A stretch of 64,000 nucleotides of DNA from the NCBI RefSeq assembly GCF_003122215.1, contig NZ_QEYD01000004.1, positions 124,001-188,000 of the forward strand. Direction: 5' to 3'. This DNA comes from Pararhodobacter marinus. Lineage in GTDB: Bacteria > Pseudomonadota > Alphaproteobacteria > Rhodobacterales > Rhodobacteraceae. The notes under the pieces are model-generated. The model saw only the letters and a list, made by a program, of their open reading frames with translations, searched no databases and had not been told where the DNA came from. The position numbers and the translations under genes are program-made. Below are positions 34,168 to 42,319 of this stretch, piece by piece. Position 1 is the first letter of the stretch, and each line of letters starts with the position of its first letter.

Positions 34168-34998
34168 GTGGGTCGCGTCATCTGGTACGAAAGCTCTGAT
34201 ATCCGCATCCGCGTCGAGGACGAACGGCGCACCGATCGGGTGGTGATTCACTTCGACTCGCTGCAAAGCGAGTTCGGCGATCCGCTGCCCGAGCGCAAGA
34301 CATCCTCGATCTTCCGGGGTTTCGATACCATCCTCGTCAGCGCCCTCAGCAACCATTGCTGGCAAGTTCCGGATCTCGACGCGATGTGTGCGGCCCTCCG
34401 CGCGGCCAGCGACGGCTACGCCGAGCGGCTGGCCTATGGCAGCAGCATGCGCGGATACGGTGCCCTGATGCTGGCGGGCGATATCGGCTGCACGCGCATC
34501 CTCGCCGTCGCGCCGCAAGCGGTCTACACCGAGCCGTCCGTGCCGCTGCACCCGATCTGGTCGGACGCCTTCAATGCCCGGCCTTTCGTTCGCGATGACG
34601 TGGTGGCCAGCCTCTCCGTGGTCCCGGAAATCGTCTACGATCCGGACCTGCCGCTGGACGCCGCGCATGTGCGGTATCTGCAAGACCGCATACCGATCCG
34701 CGCGTTTCCCTTTCCCCATGCCGGACACAAGGTGCTGCAAACGCTGAAGGAATGCGGGATCCTCAAGCCGGTGATGACGGCCCTGTTGCAAGGCGATGCC
34801 CGCATGGAAGACCTGCGCGCGCTCTACGATCCGGTTTGCGAACGTTCTCCGAACTACCTGTTCCACGCCGGCGCCTCGCGGGCCCTCGCCGGCAACAACG
34901 CCGCAGCCGCGCCGTATCTTGAACAACTCGAGGCCCTCGATCCCCCTCAGGCCGCGCGTCTGCGGGAAATCCTGGAAACGGGCCTCCCAACGGCCTGA
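34168..34998 (+). CDS. Hypothetical protein with alpha/beta-hydrolase-like nucleophile elbow and C-terminal TPR-like end
   Basis: Predicted 276 residues. GTG 34168 is chosen because AAGGA lies 7 bases upstream and the N-terminal strands start there. The first half is hydrolase-like: VVIHFDSLQSEF and then RLAYGSSMRGYGALMLAGD, where Ser in GSSMRGYG fits the nucleophile-elbow pattern. AHVRYL, FPFPHAGHKVL may carry the acid and His. The last 60 residues (NYLFHAGASRALAGNNAAA) look TPR-like. Such proteins are common in Rhodobacterales near surface-polysaccharide or secretion genes, with no assigned reaction. The RTX gene 160 bases upstream is the only context. Confidence 0.6.
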   Translation: MGRVIWYESSDIRIRVEDERRTDRVVIHFDSLQSEFGDPLPERKTSSIFRGFDTILVSALSNHCWQVPDLDAMCAALRAASDGYAERLAYGSSMRGYGALMLAGDIGCTRILAVAPQAVYTEPSVPLHPIWSDAFNARPFVRDDVVASLSVVPEIVYDPDLPLDAAHVRYLQDRIPIRAFPFPHAGHKVLQTLKECGILKPVMTALLQGDARMEDLRALYDPVCERSPNYLFHAGASRALAGNNAAAAPYLEQLEALDPPQAARLREILETGLPTA

Positions 34999-35035
34999 CC
35001 GGCCCGTCCGAGTGGCCATCCAAAAGCACGATGAA

Positions 35036-35112
35036 TGGTGACCCCGGCAGGATTCGAACCTGCAACCTGCCCCTTAGGAGGGGGCTGCTCTATCCAGTTG
35101 AGCCACGGGGCC
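35036..35112 (-). tRNA. tRNA-Arg (CCT)
   Basis: A 77-base cloverleaf on the minus strand: acceptor GGCCCCG/CGGGGTC (one G-T pair), D stem GCTC/GAGC, anticodon stem GCCCC/GGGGC with loop CTCCTAA (anticodon CCT), T stem GCAGG/CCTGC around TTCGAAT, and encoded CCA (TGG at 35036-35038 on the plus strand). It reads AGG. Confidence 0.96.
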
Positions 35113-35281
35113 GCCTCGTTCTCTATTGCGGCTTGTGGCGGGTATGGCAAGGGGGCCGGGGGAAAATGGCGGTGGCGGTCGGGGTGCGGGCCGTCTCGTT
35201 GTAACCCTTGAGAGGGTGTCGCAGGTCGTGGGGCGGGGTGCCGTGCGGTTTGTGGGCGCTATCAGTCACGCATTCAAGGCT

Positions 35282-35311
35282 TTGACACCGTCGTTCCGCG
35301 CGTTCTACAAC
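35282..35311 (+). promoter_or_regulatory. Candidate sigma-70 promoter of the LacI-family gene
   Basis: TTGACA at 35282-35287 is a perfect -35 hexamer. TACAAC at 35306-35311 gives an 18-base spacing (TATAAT-like -10). It lies about 65 bases before the ATG at 35375. Confidence 0.5.
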
Positions 35312-35374
35312 ATTCCCATGCATGTTGGCGACGGGGGATGCCGGCGACGGTATCGCGAGAGGGGATCAGAAATC

Positions 35375-36409
35375 ATGGCACTTCCACGCTCGGGCGATAA
35401 CCGCCGTCCCCTGACACTGCGCGACGTGTCCGAAGCCTGCGGCGTCTCCGAGATGACGGTGAGCCGCGTCTTGCGCAATCGCGAGGATGTCTCGCCCGCG
35501 ACGCGCGAGAAGGTCATCGCCGCCGCGCGCTCGCTGGGATACGTGCCCAACAAGATCGCCGGGGGGCTGGCCTCGCAGCAGGTGAACCTGGTCGCGGTGA
35601 TCGTGCCGTCGCTGTCGAACATGGTGTTTCCCGATGTGCTGAGCGGCGTGTCGAAGGCACTGGAGGATAGCGGCCTGCAGCCGGTTTTCGGGGTGACGAA
35701 TTACTCGCCCGAGAAAGAGGAAGAGGTGCTCTACGAGATGCTCTCGTGGCGGCCCTCGGGAGTGATCATCGCCGGGCTCGAACATACCGAGGCCGCGCGC
35801 GCGATGCTGGAGAATGCGGGCATCCCGATCGTCGAGATCATGGATTCCGACGGCGAGCCGATCGACAGCGTCGTGGGCATCTCGCATCGCAGTGCCGGGC
35901 GGCAGATGGCCGAGGCGATCGTCGCCGCCGGCTATCGCAAGATCGGATTTCTGGGCACCAAGATGGCCGATGACCACCGGGCGCGGAAACGCTTCGAGGG
36001 TCTGACCGAGGGGCTGGCCGAGCACGGGATCGAGATCGCCGATACAGAGTTCTATTCGGGCGGATCGGCGCTGAAGAAGGGGCGCGAGCTGACCGAGGCG
36101 ATCCTGACACGCTCGCCCGATCTGGATTTCCTGTATTACTCCAACGACATGATCGGGGCGGGCGGGCTGCTTTACTGTCTGGACAAGGGCTATGACATTC
36201 CCGGCAAGCTGGGTCTTGCGGGGTTCAACGGGACCGATTTCCTGGACGGGCTGCCGATGCAGCTGGCCACGATCGACGCCTGCCGGCACGAGATCGGCGA
36301 AAAGGCGGCTTCGATCATCGCGGGCAAGGGATTCGAGGACGGCGTGATCGGCGGTCACCGGATCGAACTGACGCCGCGGCTGGAAGCGGGCGACACGATC
36401 CGCCGCTGA
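35375..36409 (+). CDS. LacI family transcriptional regulator
   Basis: Predicted 344 residues. The helix-turn-helix is LRDVSEACGVSEMTVSRVLR, followed by the hinge helix NKIAGGLAS. The periplasmic-binding-like C-terminal domain (residues about 65-340) includes VNLVAVIVPSLSNMVFPDVL and LDFLYYSNDMIGAGG. ATG 35375 is preferred over longer in-frame starts because the conserved part begins there and a purine-rich GAGGGGAT stands upstream. Its ligand is not readable, and no sugar-uptake or catabolic genes are adjacent. It is followed by a terminator. Confidence 0.92.
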   Translation: MALPRSGDNRRPLTLRDVSEACGVSEMTVSRVLRNREDVSPATREKVIAAARSLGYVPNKIAGGLASQQVNLVAVIVPSLSNMVFPDVLSGVSKALEDSGLQPVFGVTNYSPEKEEEVLYEMLSWRPSGVIIAGLEHTEAARAMLENAGIPIVEIMDSDGEPIDSVVGISHRSAGRQMAEAIVAAGYRKIGFLGTKMADDHRARKRFEGLTEGLAEHGIEIADTEFYSGGSALKKGRELTEAILTRSPDLDFLYYSNDMIGAGGLLYCLDKGYDIPGKLGLAGFNGTDFLDGLPMQLATIDACRHEIGEKAASIIAGKGFEDGVIGGHRIELTPRLEAGDTIRR

Positions 36410-36430
36410 GCCTCCGCCCGGACCGACACA

Positions 36431-36456
36431 AACGCGCCCGTTGCCGGGCGCGTTTT
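36431..36456 (+). terminator. Intrinsic terminator after the LacI-family gene
   Basis: The stem AACGCGCCCG/CGGGCGCGTT (36431-36440 with 36445-36454), loop TTGC, then TT. It lies 21 bases past the stop. Confidence 0.82.
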
Positions 36457-36485
36457 GCGTGGTGCCACGCGAGCAATCGGCGCAA

Positions 36486-36516
36486 AAGGAAACCCCCGGG
36501 CCGTGGCCCGGGGGTC
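36486..36516 (-). terminator. Intrinsic terminator after glnK-amtB
   Basis: An 11-bp stem, ACCCCCGGGCC with GGCCCGGGGGT (36492-36502 with 36505-36515), followed on the minus strand by TTTCCTTTT. It lies 24 bases past the amtB stop. Confidence 0.8.
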
Positions 36517-36539
36517 GGTTTGCGCGGATGTGGAGAGGA

Positions 36540-37892
36540 TCAGCCGCGATAGAATTCGGGATAGGCTTCCATCCCCAGCTCGGCCTTGTCGAGACCCATG
36601 ATCTCGTCTTCTTCCGAGACGCGCAGGCCCATGGTCGCTTTCAGGATCAGCCAGACGACGGCCGAGACCACGAAGACGAACACGCCGACGACGACGATCG
36701 AGAAGACCTGCCCGAAGAGCGTGGCATCGGGGTTGGTGATCACGACGGCAAGCGTGCCCCAGATACCGCAGACGAGGTGCACCGGGATGGCGCCGACGAC
36801 GTCGTCGATCTTCAGCTTGTCCAGCAGCGGAACGGTCAGCACGACCAGCACGCCACCGAAGGCACCGATCAGCGTGGCCGCGCCCAGGGTCGGGGTCAGC
36901 GGTTCGGCGGTGATCGACACCAGACCGGCCAGAGCGCCGTTCAGCACCATGGTGAGGTCAGGCTTCTTGTACAGGATCTGCGTCAGGATCAGCGCGGCGA
37001 TGGCCCCGCCGGCAGCGGCCGTGTTGGTGTTCGAGAAGATGCGCGAGATGTCGGCGACATTGGCGGCGGTGTCCATGTAGAGTTGCGAACCGCCGTTGAA
37101 GCCGAACCAGCCGAGCCACAGGATGAACGTACCCAGCGTGGCGAGGGTCAGGTTCGAACCGGGCATCGGGTTGATCTTGCCGTCCTTGTACTTGCCCAGA
37201 CGCGGACCGAGGATCAGCGCACCGGCCAGAGCCGCCCAGCCGCCGACCGAGTGCACGACGGTCGAACCGGCGAAGTCGAGGAAGCCGTAATCGGCGTCAA
37301 GGAAGCCGCCGCCCCATTTCCACGACGCCTGGATCGGGTAGATGAAGCCGGTCAGCACGATGGTGAAGATCAGGAACGGCCACAGCTTGATGCGCTCGGC
37401 CAGCGTGCCCGAGACGATCGAGGCGGTGGTGGCGCAGAACATCAGCTGGAAGAAGAAGTCCGAACCGACCGAGGCATAGGTCAGGTCCGTGGCGGTGTCA
37501 GCCAGCCCGACCGGCTCCAGCCCGGTCAGCGCGAAGGCGCCCAGCATCCCCTGGATGGTCCAGGCATCGCCCGGATACATCAGGTTGTAGCCGACAAGGT
37601 AGTACATGATCGCGGCGAAGGCGAAGAGCGACACGTTCTTGAGCGACTGCATCGTGACGTTCTTCGACCGCACGAGGCCCGCTTCGAGCATCGAGAAGCC
37701 CGCCGCCATCCACATGACCAGGAACCCGGCCACGAGGAACATGAAGGTGGTGAAGATATAGCCGATATCTTCGTTCGGCGGCGTCATGTCGACCTCGGCG
37801 GCAACCTCCGCCACGGTCGTGTCCTGAGCGTAGAGCGCAAGCGGCACAGTCGCCACTACCGCCGCCAGGGGAAGGATTTTCTTAAAGTCCAT
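36540..37892 (-). CDS. amtB: Ammonium transporter
   Basis: Predicted 450 residues. The cleavable signal (MDFKKILPLAAVVATVPLALYAQ) and eleven or so hydrophobic helices fit an Amt trimer subunit. The pore motifs are present: the twin-His region in VVHSVGGWAALAGALILGPR and AIPVHLVCGIWGTLAV, Phe gate FFFQLMFCATTASIVSGTLAERI. ATG 37892 rather than the GTG before it is the natural start, with AGGGAA about 9 bases upstream. It follows glnK by 28 bases; the pair is the classic GlnK-gated ammonium uptake operon. Confidence 0.96.
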   Translation of the reverse strand: MDFKKILPLAAVVATVPLALYAQDTTVAEVAAEVDMTPPNEDIGYIFTTFMFLVAGFLVMWMAAGFSMLEAGLVRSKNVTMQSLKNVSLFAFAAIMYYLVGYNLMYPGDAWTIQGMLGAFALTGLEPVGLADTATDLTYASVGSDFFFQLMFCATTASIVSGTLAERIKLWPFLIFTIVLTGFIYPIQASWKWGGGFLDADYGFLDFAGSTVVHSVGGWAALAGALILGPRLGKYKDGKINPMPGSNLTLATLGTFILWLGWFGFNGGSQLYMDTAANVADISRIFSNTNTAAAGGAIAALILTQILYKKPDLTMVLNGALAGLVSITAEPLTPTLGAATLIGAFGGVLVVLTVPLLDKLKIDDVVGAIPVHLVCGIWGTLAVVITNPDATLFGQVFSIVVVGVFVFVVSAVVWLILKATMGLRVSEEDEIMGLDKAELGMEAYPEFYRG

Positions 37893-37920
37893 CACGGTTC
37901 GTTCCCTTGTTCCCTAACAC

Positions 37921-38259
37921 TTAAAGCGCGTCGTCGCCGGCTTCGCCGGTGCGCACGCGTGTCGCTTGCTGCAGATCCAGCACGAAGACCTTGCCGTCGC
38001 CGATCTTGCCAGTGCGGGCCGTGCGCGACAGGGTCTCGACCACTTCGTCGGCCAGGCTGTCGGGAACGGCGATTTCCAGTTTCACCTTCGGAACGAAGTT
38101 CACGGCGTATTCCGCGCCGCGATAGATCTCGGTGTGACCCGACTGCGTTCCGAAGCCCTTGATCTCGGTGACCATCAGGCCGCGGACGCCGATGGCGGTG
38201 AGCGCCTCGCGCACCTCCTCCAGCTTGAACGGCTTGATCGCTGCAATGATGTACTTCAC
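37921..38259 (-). CDS. glnK: Nitrogen regulatory protein P-II (GlnK)
   Basis: Predicted 112 residues, the exact length of PII proteins. The uridylylation residue is Tyr51 in GHTEIYRGAEY; the B- and C-loop regions (KIGDGKVFVLDL and ATRVRTGE) that bind ATP/ADP and 2-oxoglutarate are intact. GTG 38259 follows AAGGGGG. It regulates AmtB by direct blockage and other nitrogen enzymes. An A/T-rich stretch at 38385-38425 would hold the promoter, but no proper sigma-54 site was found (see rejected items). Confidence 0.97.
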   Translation of the reverse strand: MKYIIAAIKPFKLEEVREALTAIGVRGLMVTEIKGFGTQSGHTEIYRGAEYAVNFVPKVKLEIAVPDSLADEVVETLSRTARTGKIGDGKVFVLDLQQATRVRTGEAGDDAL

Positions 38260-38541
38260 GTGTGCCCCCTTATTGCGGTCCCGGTGCGCCCGGCTCGGGG
38301 CGCGTCCTGCGCTCATAGCGCTCAGAAAGTGAGCCTGGCGCAACGCATCGCTGGGCAAGAACACGCCGGGAATCCGGCAAAATTGCTCAAAAAATGAACA
38401 AATGGGCGCGTGTGATTAAATAATGGGCGCATCACGAAGGCGAATCGCCGTGTTTCCGCACGCTGACAATCCGCTTGCCGGGGCGTATGTTACCCGTCAC
38501 GAAGAAGCGGAACACACGACGGAACACGGGCAGGCTCGCGT

Positions 38542-40764
38542 ATGGCATCGAACGGAACTCGGCGTCCTCCACTGGTCGCGGACAGGCGGGCGCCTGCCCC
38601 GCGCGCACAGACCACGACCCGCAGAGCCTCGGGCAGCGGCAAGAGCGGAGGCGCGGGGGGCGGCAAGGGAGGCAGCCGCGCGCGCGGCGGTGGCGGCGGA
38701 CGCCCTCCGCGCCGACCCGGCAACCCGATCCTCCGGTTCCTGCGAAACGTGCTGAAATTCGTCTGGCGGATCGTCTGGGGCTTTACCTGGCGGATGACGC
38801 TGGTGGTCACGCTGGTGATGGCGGTGGCGACCGGGTACTTCTATACGACGCTCCCTGACAACGTGAACGCGCTGCTCGACGGACGCGCGCGCGGATCGGT
38901 GACGATGCGCGACGCCGATGGCGAGGTCTTCGCGTGGCGCGGCGAATCCTTCGGCGGCTTCACCCATGCGTCGGACGTGTCGGAACATCTGCGCAACGCC
39001 GTCGTGGCCTCCGAGGATCGGCGGTTCTATTGGCATTTCGGCGTCAGCCCGCGCGGGATCGCCGGGGCGATCGCGTCCAACATCGCCGCCGGGCGGGGGC
39101 CGTTCCGCGGCGCGGGCGGTTCGACCCTGACGCAGCAGGTGGCGAAACTCTTGTGCCTGGGGCGCGATTTCGATCCCGATGTCTGGTCCGACGAAGCCGC
39201 CTACGAGGCCGATTGCCGCGAGGGCACGGTCTGGCGGAAGATCCAGGAACTGCCTTATGCCTTCGCGCTGGAGCTGCATTATTCCAAGGACGAGATCCTT
39301 TCGATCTATCTGAACCGCGCGTTCCTCGGCGCCAGCTCGCGCGGGTTCGAGGCCGCAGCAGAGCGTTATTTCGGCATCTCCGCGCGTGACCTGAACCCGC
39401 AACAGGCGGCGATGCTGGCCGGTCTTCTGCCCGCGCCCAGCTATTACGCGCCGACCCGCAACCTTGAGCGCGCGCAGAACCGCGCCGCCGTGGTCCTGGG
39501 CCTGATGCACGATCAGGGCTATCTGACGGACGAGGAATTCCAGCGCGCCCGTGCCAACCCGGCCACGCTGCACGACGCGGCGGAAAGCCATATCGGCGGA
39601 TACTTCGCCGACTGGGTGATGCAGACCGGCCCCGCCTATCTGACCCGCGACACGACCGAGGATGTGGTGATCCAGACGACGCTGGATCAGCGCATCCAGC
39701 GCGCGGCCGAGGAAGCCGTCGCGGCCGTGTTCGACGAACAGGTCCGGGAAGGCTCCGAGGCCGAGGCGGCGGTCGTGGTGATGTCCGCTGACGGCGCAGT
39801 GCGGGCAATGGTTGGCGGCCGCAGTTACACGGTCGGTGGCTTCAACCGGGCCTTCATGGCGCAGCGGCAGACCGGCTCGGCCTTCAAGCCGTTCGTCTAT
39901 GCGCTGGCCATGGATGACGGCTATCAGCCCTTCGATCTGGTCGAGGACGCGCCGCTGACGATCACCGTGCCCGGATCGGGTCCCTGGTCGCCGCGAAACT
40001 ATACCAACGATTTTCTGGGCATGATGACGCTGGCCGAGGCGCTGGCACGCTCGCAGAACATTCCGGCCGTGCGCATCTCCGAGGCGATGGGCCGCGAAAG
40101 GGTCCGGCAGGCGGCGAACGCGTTCGGGCTGAACTCGGACATGGCCGAGGGGCCCGCGCTGGCGCTGGGGGCCTCGGAATCGACGCTGCTGGACATGACG
40201 GCGGCCTATGCGGGCATCCTGAACGGGGGCAGCTCGGTCCGGCCCTATGGTTTCACCTCGCTGACGCTGGCGGGCGAATCGGCCCCGCTGATGACCATCG
40301 GGTCGGGGATCGGCGAGCGGGTCATCTCCGAGGACGCGGCGCAACGGCTGATCTGGATGATGCACCAGGTGATCGTCGCCGATTACGGCACCGGGCGGCG
40401 CGCGCGACTGCCCGACGGGCGCGAGGCGGCGGGCAAGACCGGCACCACGACCAGCGCGCGCGATGCGTGGTTCGTGGGCTTCACGGCCGATTTCGTCGTC
40501 GGTGTCTGGATGGGCAACGACGACAACGCCCCCCTGACCGGGGTCACGGGCGGCGGCCTGCCAGCCGAGATCTGGCGCGAGACGATGGTGCGGATCAATC
40601 AGAACGTGCCGCTGCATCCGCTGCCGATGATCGAACCGCGCCGCCCCAGTGCCGATCTGGAGCCGCCGGCCACCCGCGGCACGCCGGGCACGCAGTTGCA
40701 GGGCCGCGGCGGTTCGCTGGGCGATGCGATCAGCGACCTTCTGGGCGGCATCCTGGGGAACTGA
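38542..40764 (+). CDS. Class A penicillin-binding protein (PBP1A family), bifunctional
   Basis: Predicted 740 residues. A basic Gly/Arg-rich cytoplasmic tail of about 60 residues is followed by one membrane helix (about 85-101). The transglycosylase domain follows: SEDRRFYWHFG with catalytic E158, then RGAGGSTLTQQ and the AFLGASSRGFEAAA region. The transpeptidase domain has SxxK (S446-K449 in TGSAFKPFVYAL), SQN (504-506) and KTGTT (632-636). It polymerises and cross-links peptidoglycan. The long Gly/Lys/Arg-rich lead is unusual and may anchor to anionic lipids or partners. It is monocistronic, with a convergent neighbour. Confidence 0.95.
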   Translation: MASNGTRRPPLVADRRAPAPRAQTTTRRASGSGKSGGAGGGKGGSRARGGGGGRPPRRPGNPILRFLRNVLKFVWRIVWGFTWRMTLVVTLVMAVATGYFYTTLPDNVNALLDGRARGSVTMRDADGEVFAWRGESFGGFTHASDVSEHLRNAVVASEDRRFYWHFGVSPRGIAGAIASNIAAGRGPFRGAGGSTLTQQVAKLLCLGRDFDPDVWSDEAAYEADCREGTVWRKIQELPYAFALELHYSKDEILSIYLNRAFLGASSRGFEAAAERYFGISARDLNPQQAAMLAGLLPAPSYYAPTRNLERAQNRAAVVLGLMHDQGYLTDEEFQRARANPATLHDAAESHIGGYFADWVMQTGPAYLTRDTTEDVVIQTTLDQRIQRAAEEAVAAVFDEQVREGSEAEAAVVVMSADGAVRAMVGGRSYTVGGFNRAFMAQRQTGSAFKPFVYALAMDDGYQPFDLVEDAPLTITVPGSGPWSPRNYTNDFLGMMTLAEALARSQNIPAVRISEAMGRERVRQAANAFGLNSDMAEGPALALGASESTLLDMTAAYAGILNGGSSVRPYGFTSLTLAGESAPLMTIGSGIGERVISEDAAQRLIWMMHQVIVADYGTGRRARLPDGREAAGKTGTTTSARDAWFVGFTADFVVGVWMGNDDNAPLTGVTGGGLPAEIWRETMVRINQNVPLHPLPMIEPRRPSADLEPPATRGTPGTQLQGRGGSLGDAISDLLGGILGN

Positions 40765-40768
40765 CGAA

Positions 40769-40796
40769 AAGGCCCGCGCCGGAAAGCGCGGGCCTT
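40769..40796. terminator. Terminator between the PBP gene and mlaA-mlaC
   Basis: An 11-bp stem (40769-40779 with 40786-40796), loop of six bases. The minus side ends CCTTTTCG (good U tract) and the plus side CCTTGG, so it fits the mla transcript better. Confidence 0.75.
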
Positions 40797-40836
40797 GGTC
40801 GTCAGGGGCGGGGGGACGGCGCTTTTTCCGTCACCG

Positions 40837-40878
40837 GGCAGTCAACGGCCGGCAGTCAACGGCAGGCAGTCAACGGGC
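40837..40878. repeat. Three tandem 14-bp repeats (GGCAGTCAACGGCC-type)
   Basis: Units at 40837-40850, 40851-40864 and 40865-40878 are GGCAGTCAACGGCC, then ...GGCA and ...GGGC: identical in the first 11 bases and varying only in the last three. They begin 41 bases after the PBP hairpin and end 3 bases before the MlaC stop codon. Confidence 0.85.
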
Positions 40879-40881
40879 GGG

Positions 40882-41499
40882 TCAGCCCGCGCGACGCAGA
40901 TCCTCGATCATCGCGTCGATATTGCCGCCCCGCCGTTCCAGAAGCGTGCCGATCTCCTGCCGTTCGGCGGCCAGCACGTTCACCCCGTCGATGATGATAT
41001 TGACGAAGAGCGGCCGCCCCGAGCGGTCGGACACGTGCCAGAGCACGGTGAACGGCGCCTCGCCGCGCATCAGCATGGTCGAGCGGACCTCGATCACCGT
41101 CTGCACCTGCCGCGCGCCTTCGACCTGCGTGCTGGCACCGATGAAGCTGCGGAACTGGCGACCGTATTTGCGCGCCAGATAGCTGCGGAAGGCGTCGGTA
41201 AAGGCCGAAAGCTGCGCCGGCGTGGCCGCACGCGCGGGCGGACCCAGCGCCGAGCGGGCGATCACCGGCACGTCGGCATAGCGGCTGAACAGGTTTTCGA
41301 ACCGCGCGATCATCTGCGATTCAGAGCCGCCGGAATTGATGATGCCCTGCACCTCGGCCATCACTTCGCCGATCAGTTGCGAAGCCTCGCCCTGGCTCAG
41401 CGCCCGGGCGGGGGTGGGAATCAGGGGCAGCGCGGCAGCGGCGGCGAAGCCTGCCAGCAGCGCGCGGCGGGTCGGGTCAGAAATCGGCGTATGGGTCAA
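40882..41499 (-). CDS. mlaC: MlaC/ttg2D family ABC-transport auxiliary (phospholipid-binding) protein
   Basis: Predicted 205 residues. The start is TTG 41499, decided by a perfect GGAGG with 6-base spacing; longer in-frame readings lack such a site. The N-terminus has a twin-arginine-like signal (PTRRALLAGFAAAAALPLIP). The MlaC domain follows: RFENLFSRYADVPVIARSAL, FTDAFRSYLARKYGRQF, and a VSDRSGRPLFVNIIIDGVNV segment. MlaC carries phospholipid across the periplasm between MlaA and the inner-membrane MlaFEDB complex. It overlaps the mlaA end by 23 bases. Confidence 0.85.
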   Translation of the reverse strand: MTHTPISDPTRRALLAGFAAAAALPLIPTPARALSQGEASQLIGEVMAEVQGIINSGGSESQMIARFENLFSRYADVPVIARSALGPPARAATPAQLSAFTDAFRSYLARKYGRQFRSFIGASTQVEGARQVQTVIEVRSTMLMRGEAPFTVLWHVSDRSGRPLFVNIIIDGVNVLAAERQEIGTLLERRGGNIDAMIEDLRRAG

Positions 41500-42214
41500 T
41501 GAAGTCCTCCTCGGCGTCGCTGCCCAGATGATAGCGCCTCGTCTGCAGATAGAGGAGCCGTGCCTGGGCATAGGGGTCGGCCGTGTCGATCACATTCGCG
41601 TCGAGCAGCTCGGAATAGGCGCCGGCTTCGGCCACGCGCCCGGCCAGCCGCGCAGCGGTGGCATAGCTCGCCTCGTCGGGCGCCAAGGCGTAGCGAAGCG
41701 GGTTGATGGCGATGTCGACGATCCGCCCGAACGCGTCGCGCTGGGTCGTCGGCCCGATCACCGGCAGGACCATGTAGGGACCCTCGGCGGCGCCCCAGCG
41801 ATACATCGTCTCGCCGAAATCGGTGCGCCGGCCATAGACGCCCGCGCGGGTCGCGGGGTCGAACAGTCCGCCCAGGCCGACCGTGGTATTGATCACCAGC
41901 CGCACGGTATTCTCGGCCGCGCGGTCGGGGCGGATCTGCAGCAAGTCATTGAGAATGACCGAAGGCAGGCCGAGATTGGCGCCGAAATTGGCGACCATCC
42001 GGCGCACCGGGCCGGGCTGCGCAGGGGGCTCGGCAGACTGGGCCCCGTCCCCCGGCGTGATCGCCTCGACCAGCGCCAGATTGTTGTCGAACCATGCCCG
42101 GTTGGTCGATTCGTAGGGGTCGTTATAGCCGCTTTCCGACGGGCCCAGCGGGCTGCATCCGGCCAGAAGCATCAGACCCAACGCAAGCGCTGCCCCAAAT
42201 CTGGTTACGGCCAT
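41477..42214 (-). CDS. mlaA: MlaA/VacJ family outer-membrane lipoprotein
   Basis: Predicted 245 residues. The lipoprotein signal ends in LMLLAGC with Cys20 as acylation site. The MlaA signature follows: YNDPYESTNRAWFDNN, a central RAENTVRLVINTTVGLGGLFD, and the VLPVIGPTTQRDAFGRIVD motif of the donut-shaped protein. It extracts mislocalised phospholipid from the outer leaflet. ATG 42214 has AGGAGG upstream. It is co-transcribed with mlaC; mlaFED is not in the window. Confidence 0.93.
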   Translation of the reverse strand: MAVTRFGAALALGLMLLAGCSPLGPSESGYNDPYESTNRAWFDNNLALVEAITPGDGAQSAEPPAQPGPVRRMVANFGANLGLPSVILNDLLQIRPDRAAENTVRLVINTTVGLGGLFDPATRAGVYGRRTDFGETMYRWGAAEGPYMVLPVIGPTTQRDAFGRIVDIAINPLRYALAPDEASYATAARLAGRVAEAGAYSELLDANVIDTADPYAQARLLYLQTRRYHLGSDAEEDFIDPYADF

Positions 42215-42319
42215 CGTGTCCTCCTGGGAATTTACCGGATGCGAACCTCTTCCGCTTAGAGGTGTCTTAAAAGGGGAAGGTGACAAGTGTAAACGCACAT
42301 TCCCGCGTCTTGGGATACG

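Noticed and set aside
35036-35112. tRNA-Arg as an integration site for a mobile island
   Set aside because: No integrase gene and no direct repeat of the tRNA 3' end were found on either side within the window.
38260-38420. Sigma-54 promoter upstream of glnK (minus-strand CCGGCGTGTTCTTGC)
   Set aside because: The GG-to-GC spacing is 11 rather than 12 and the -24 element is a poor match, so I could not support a -24/-12 promoter.
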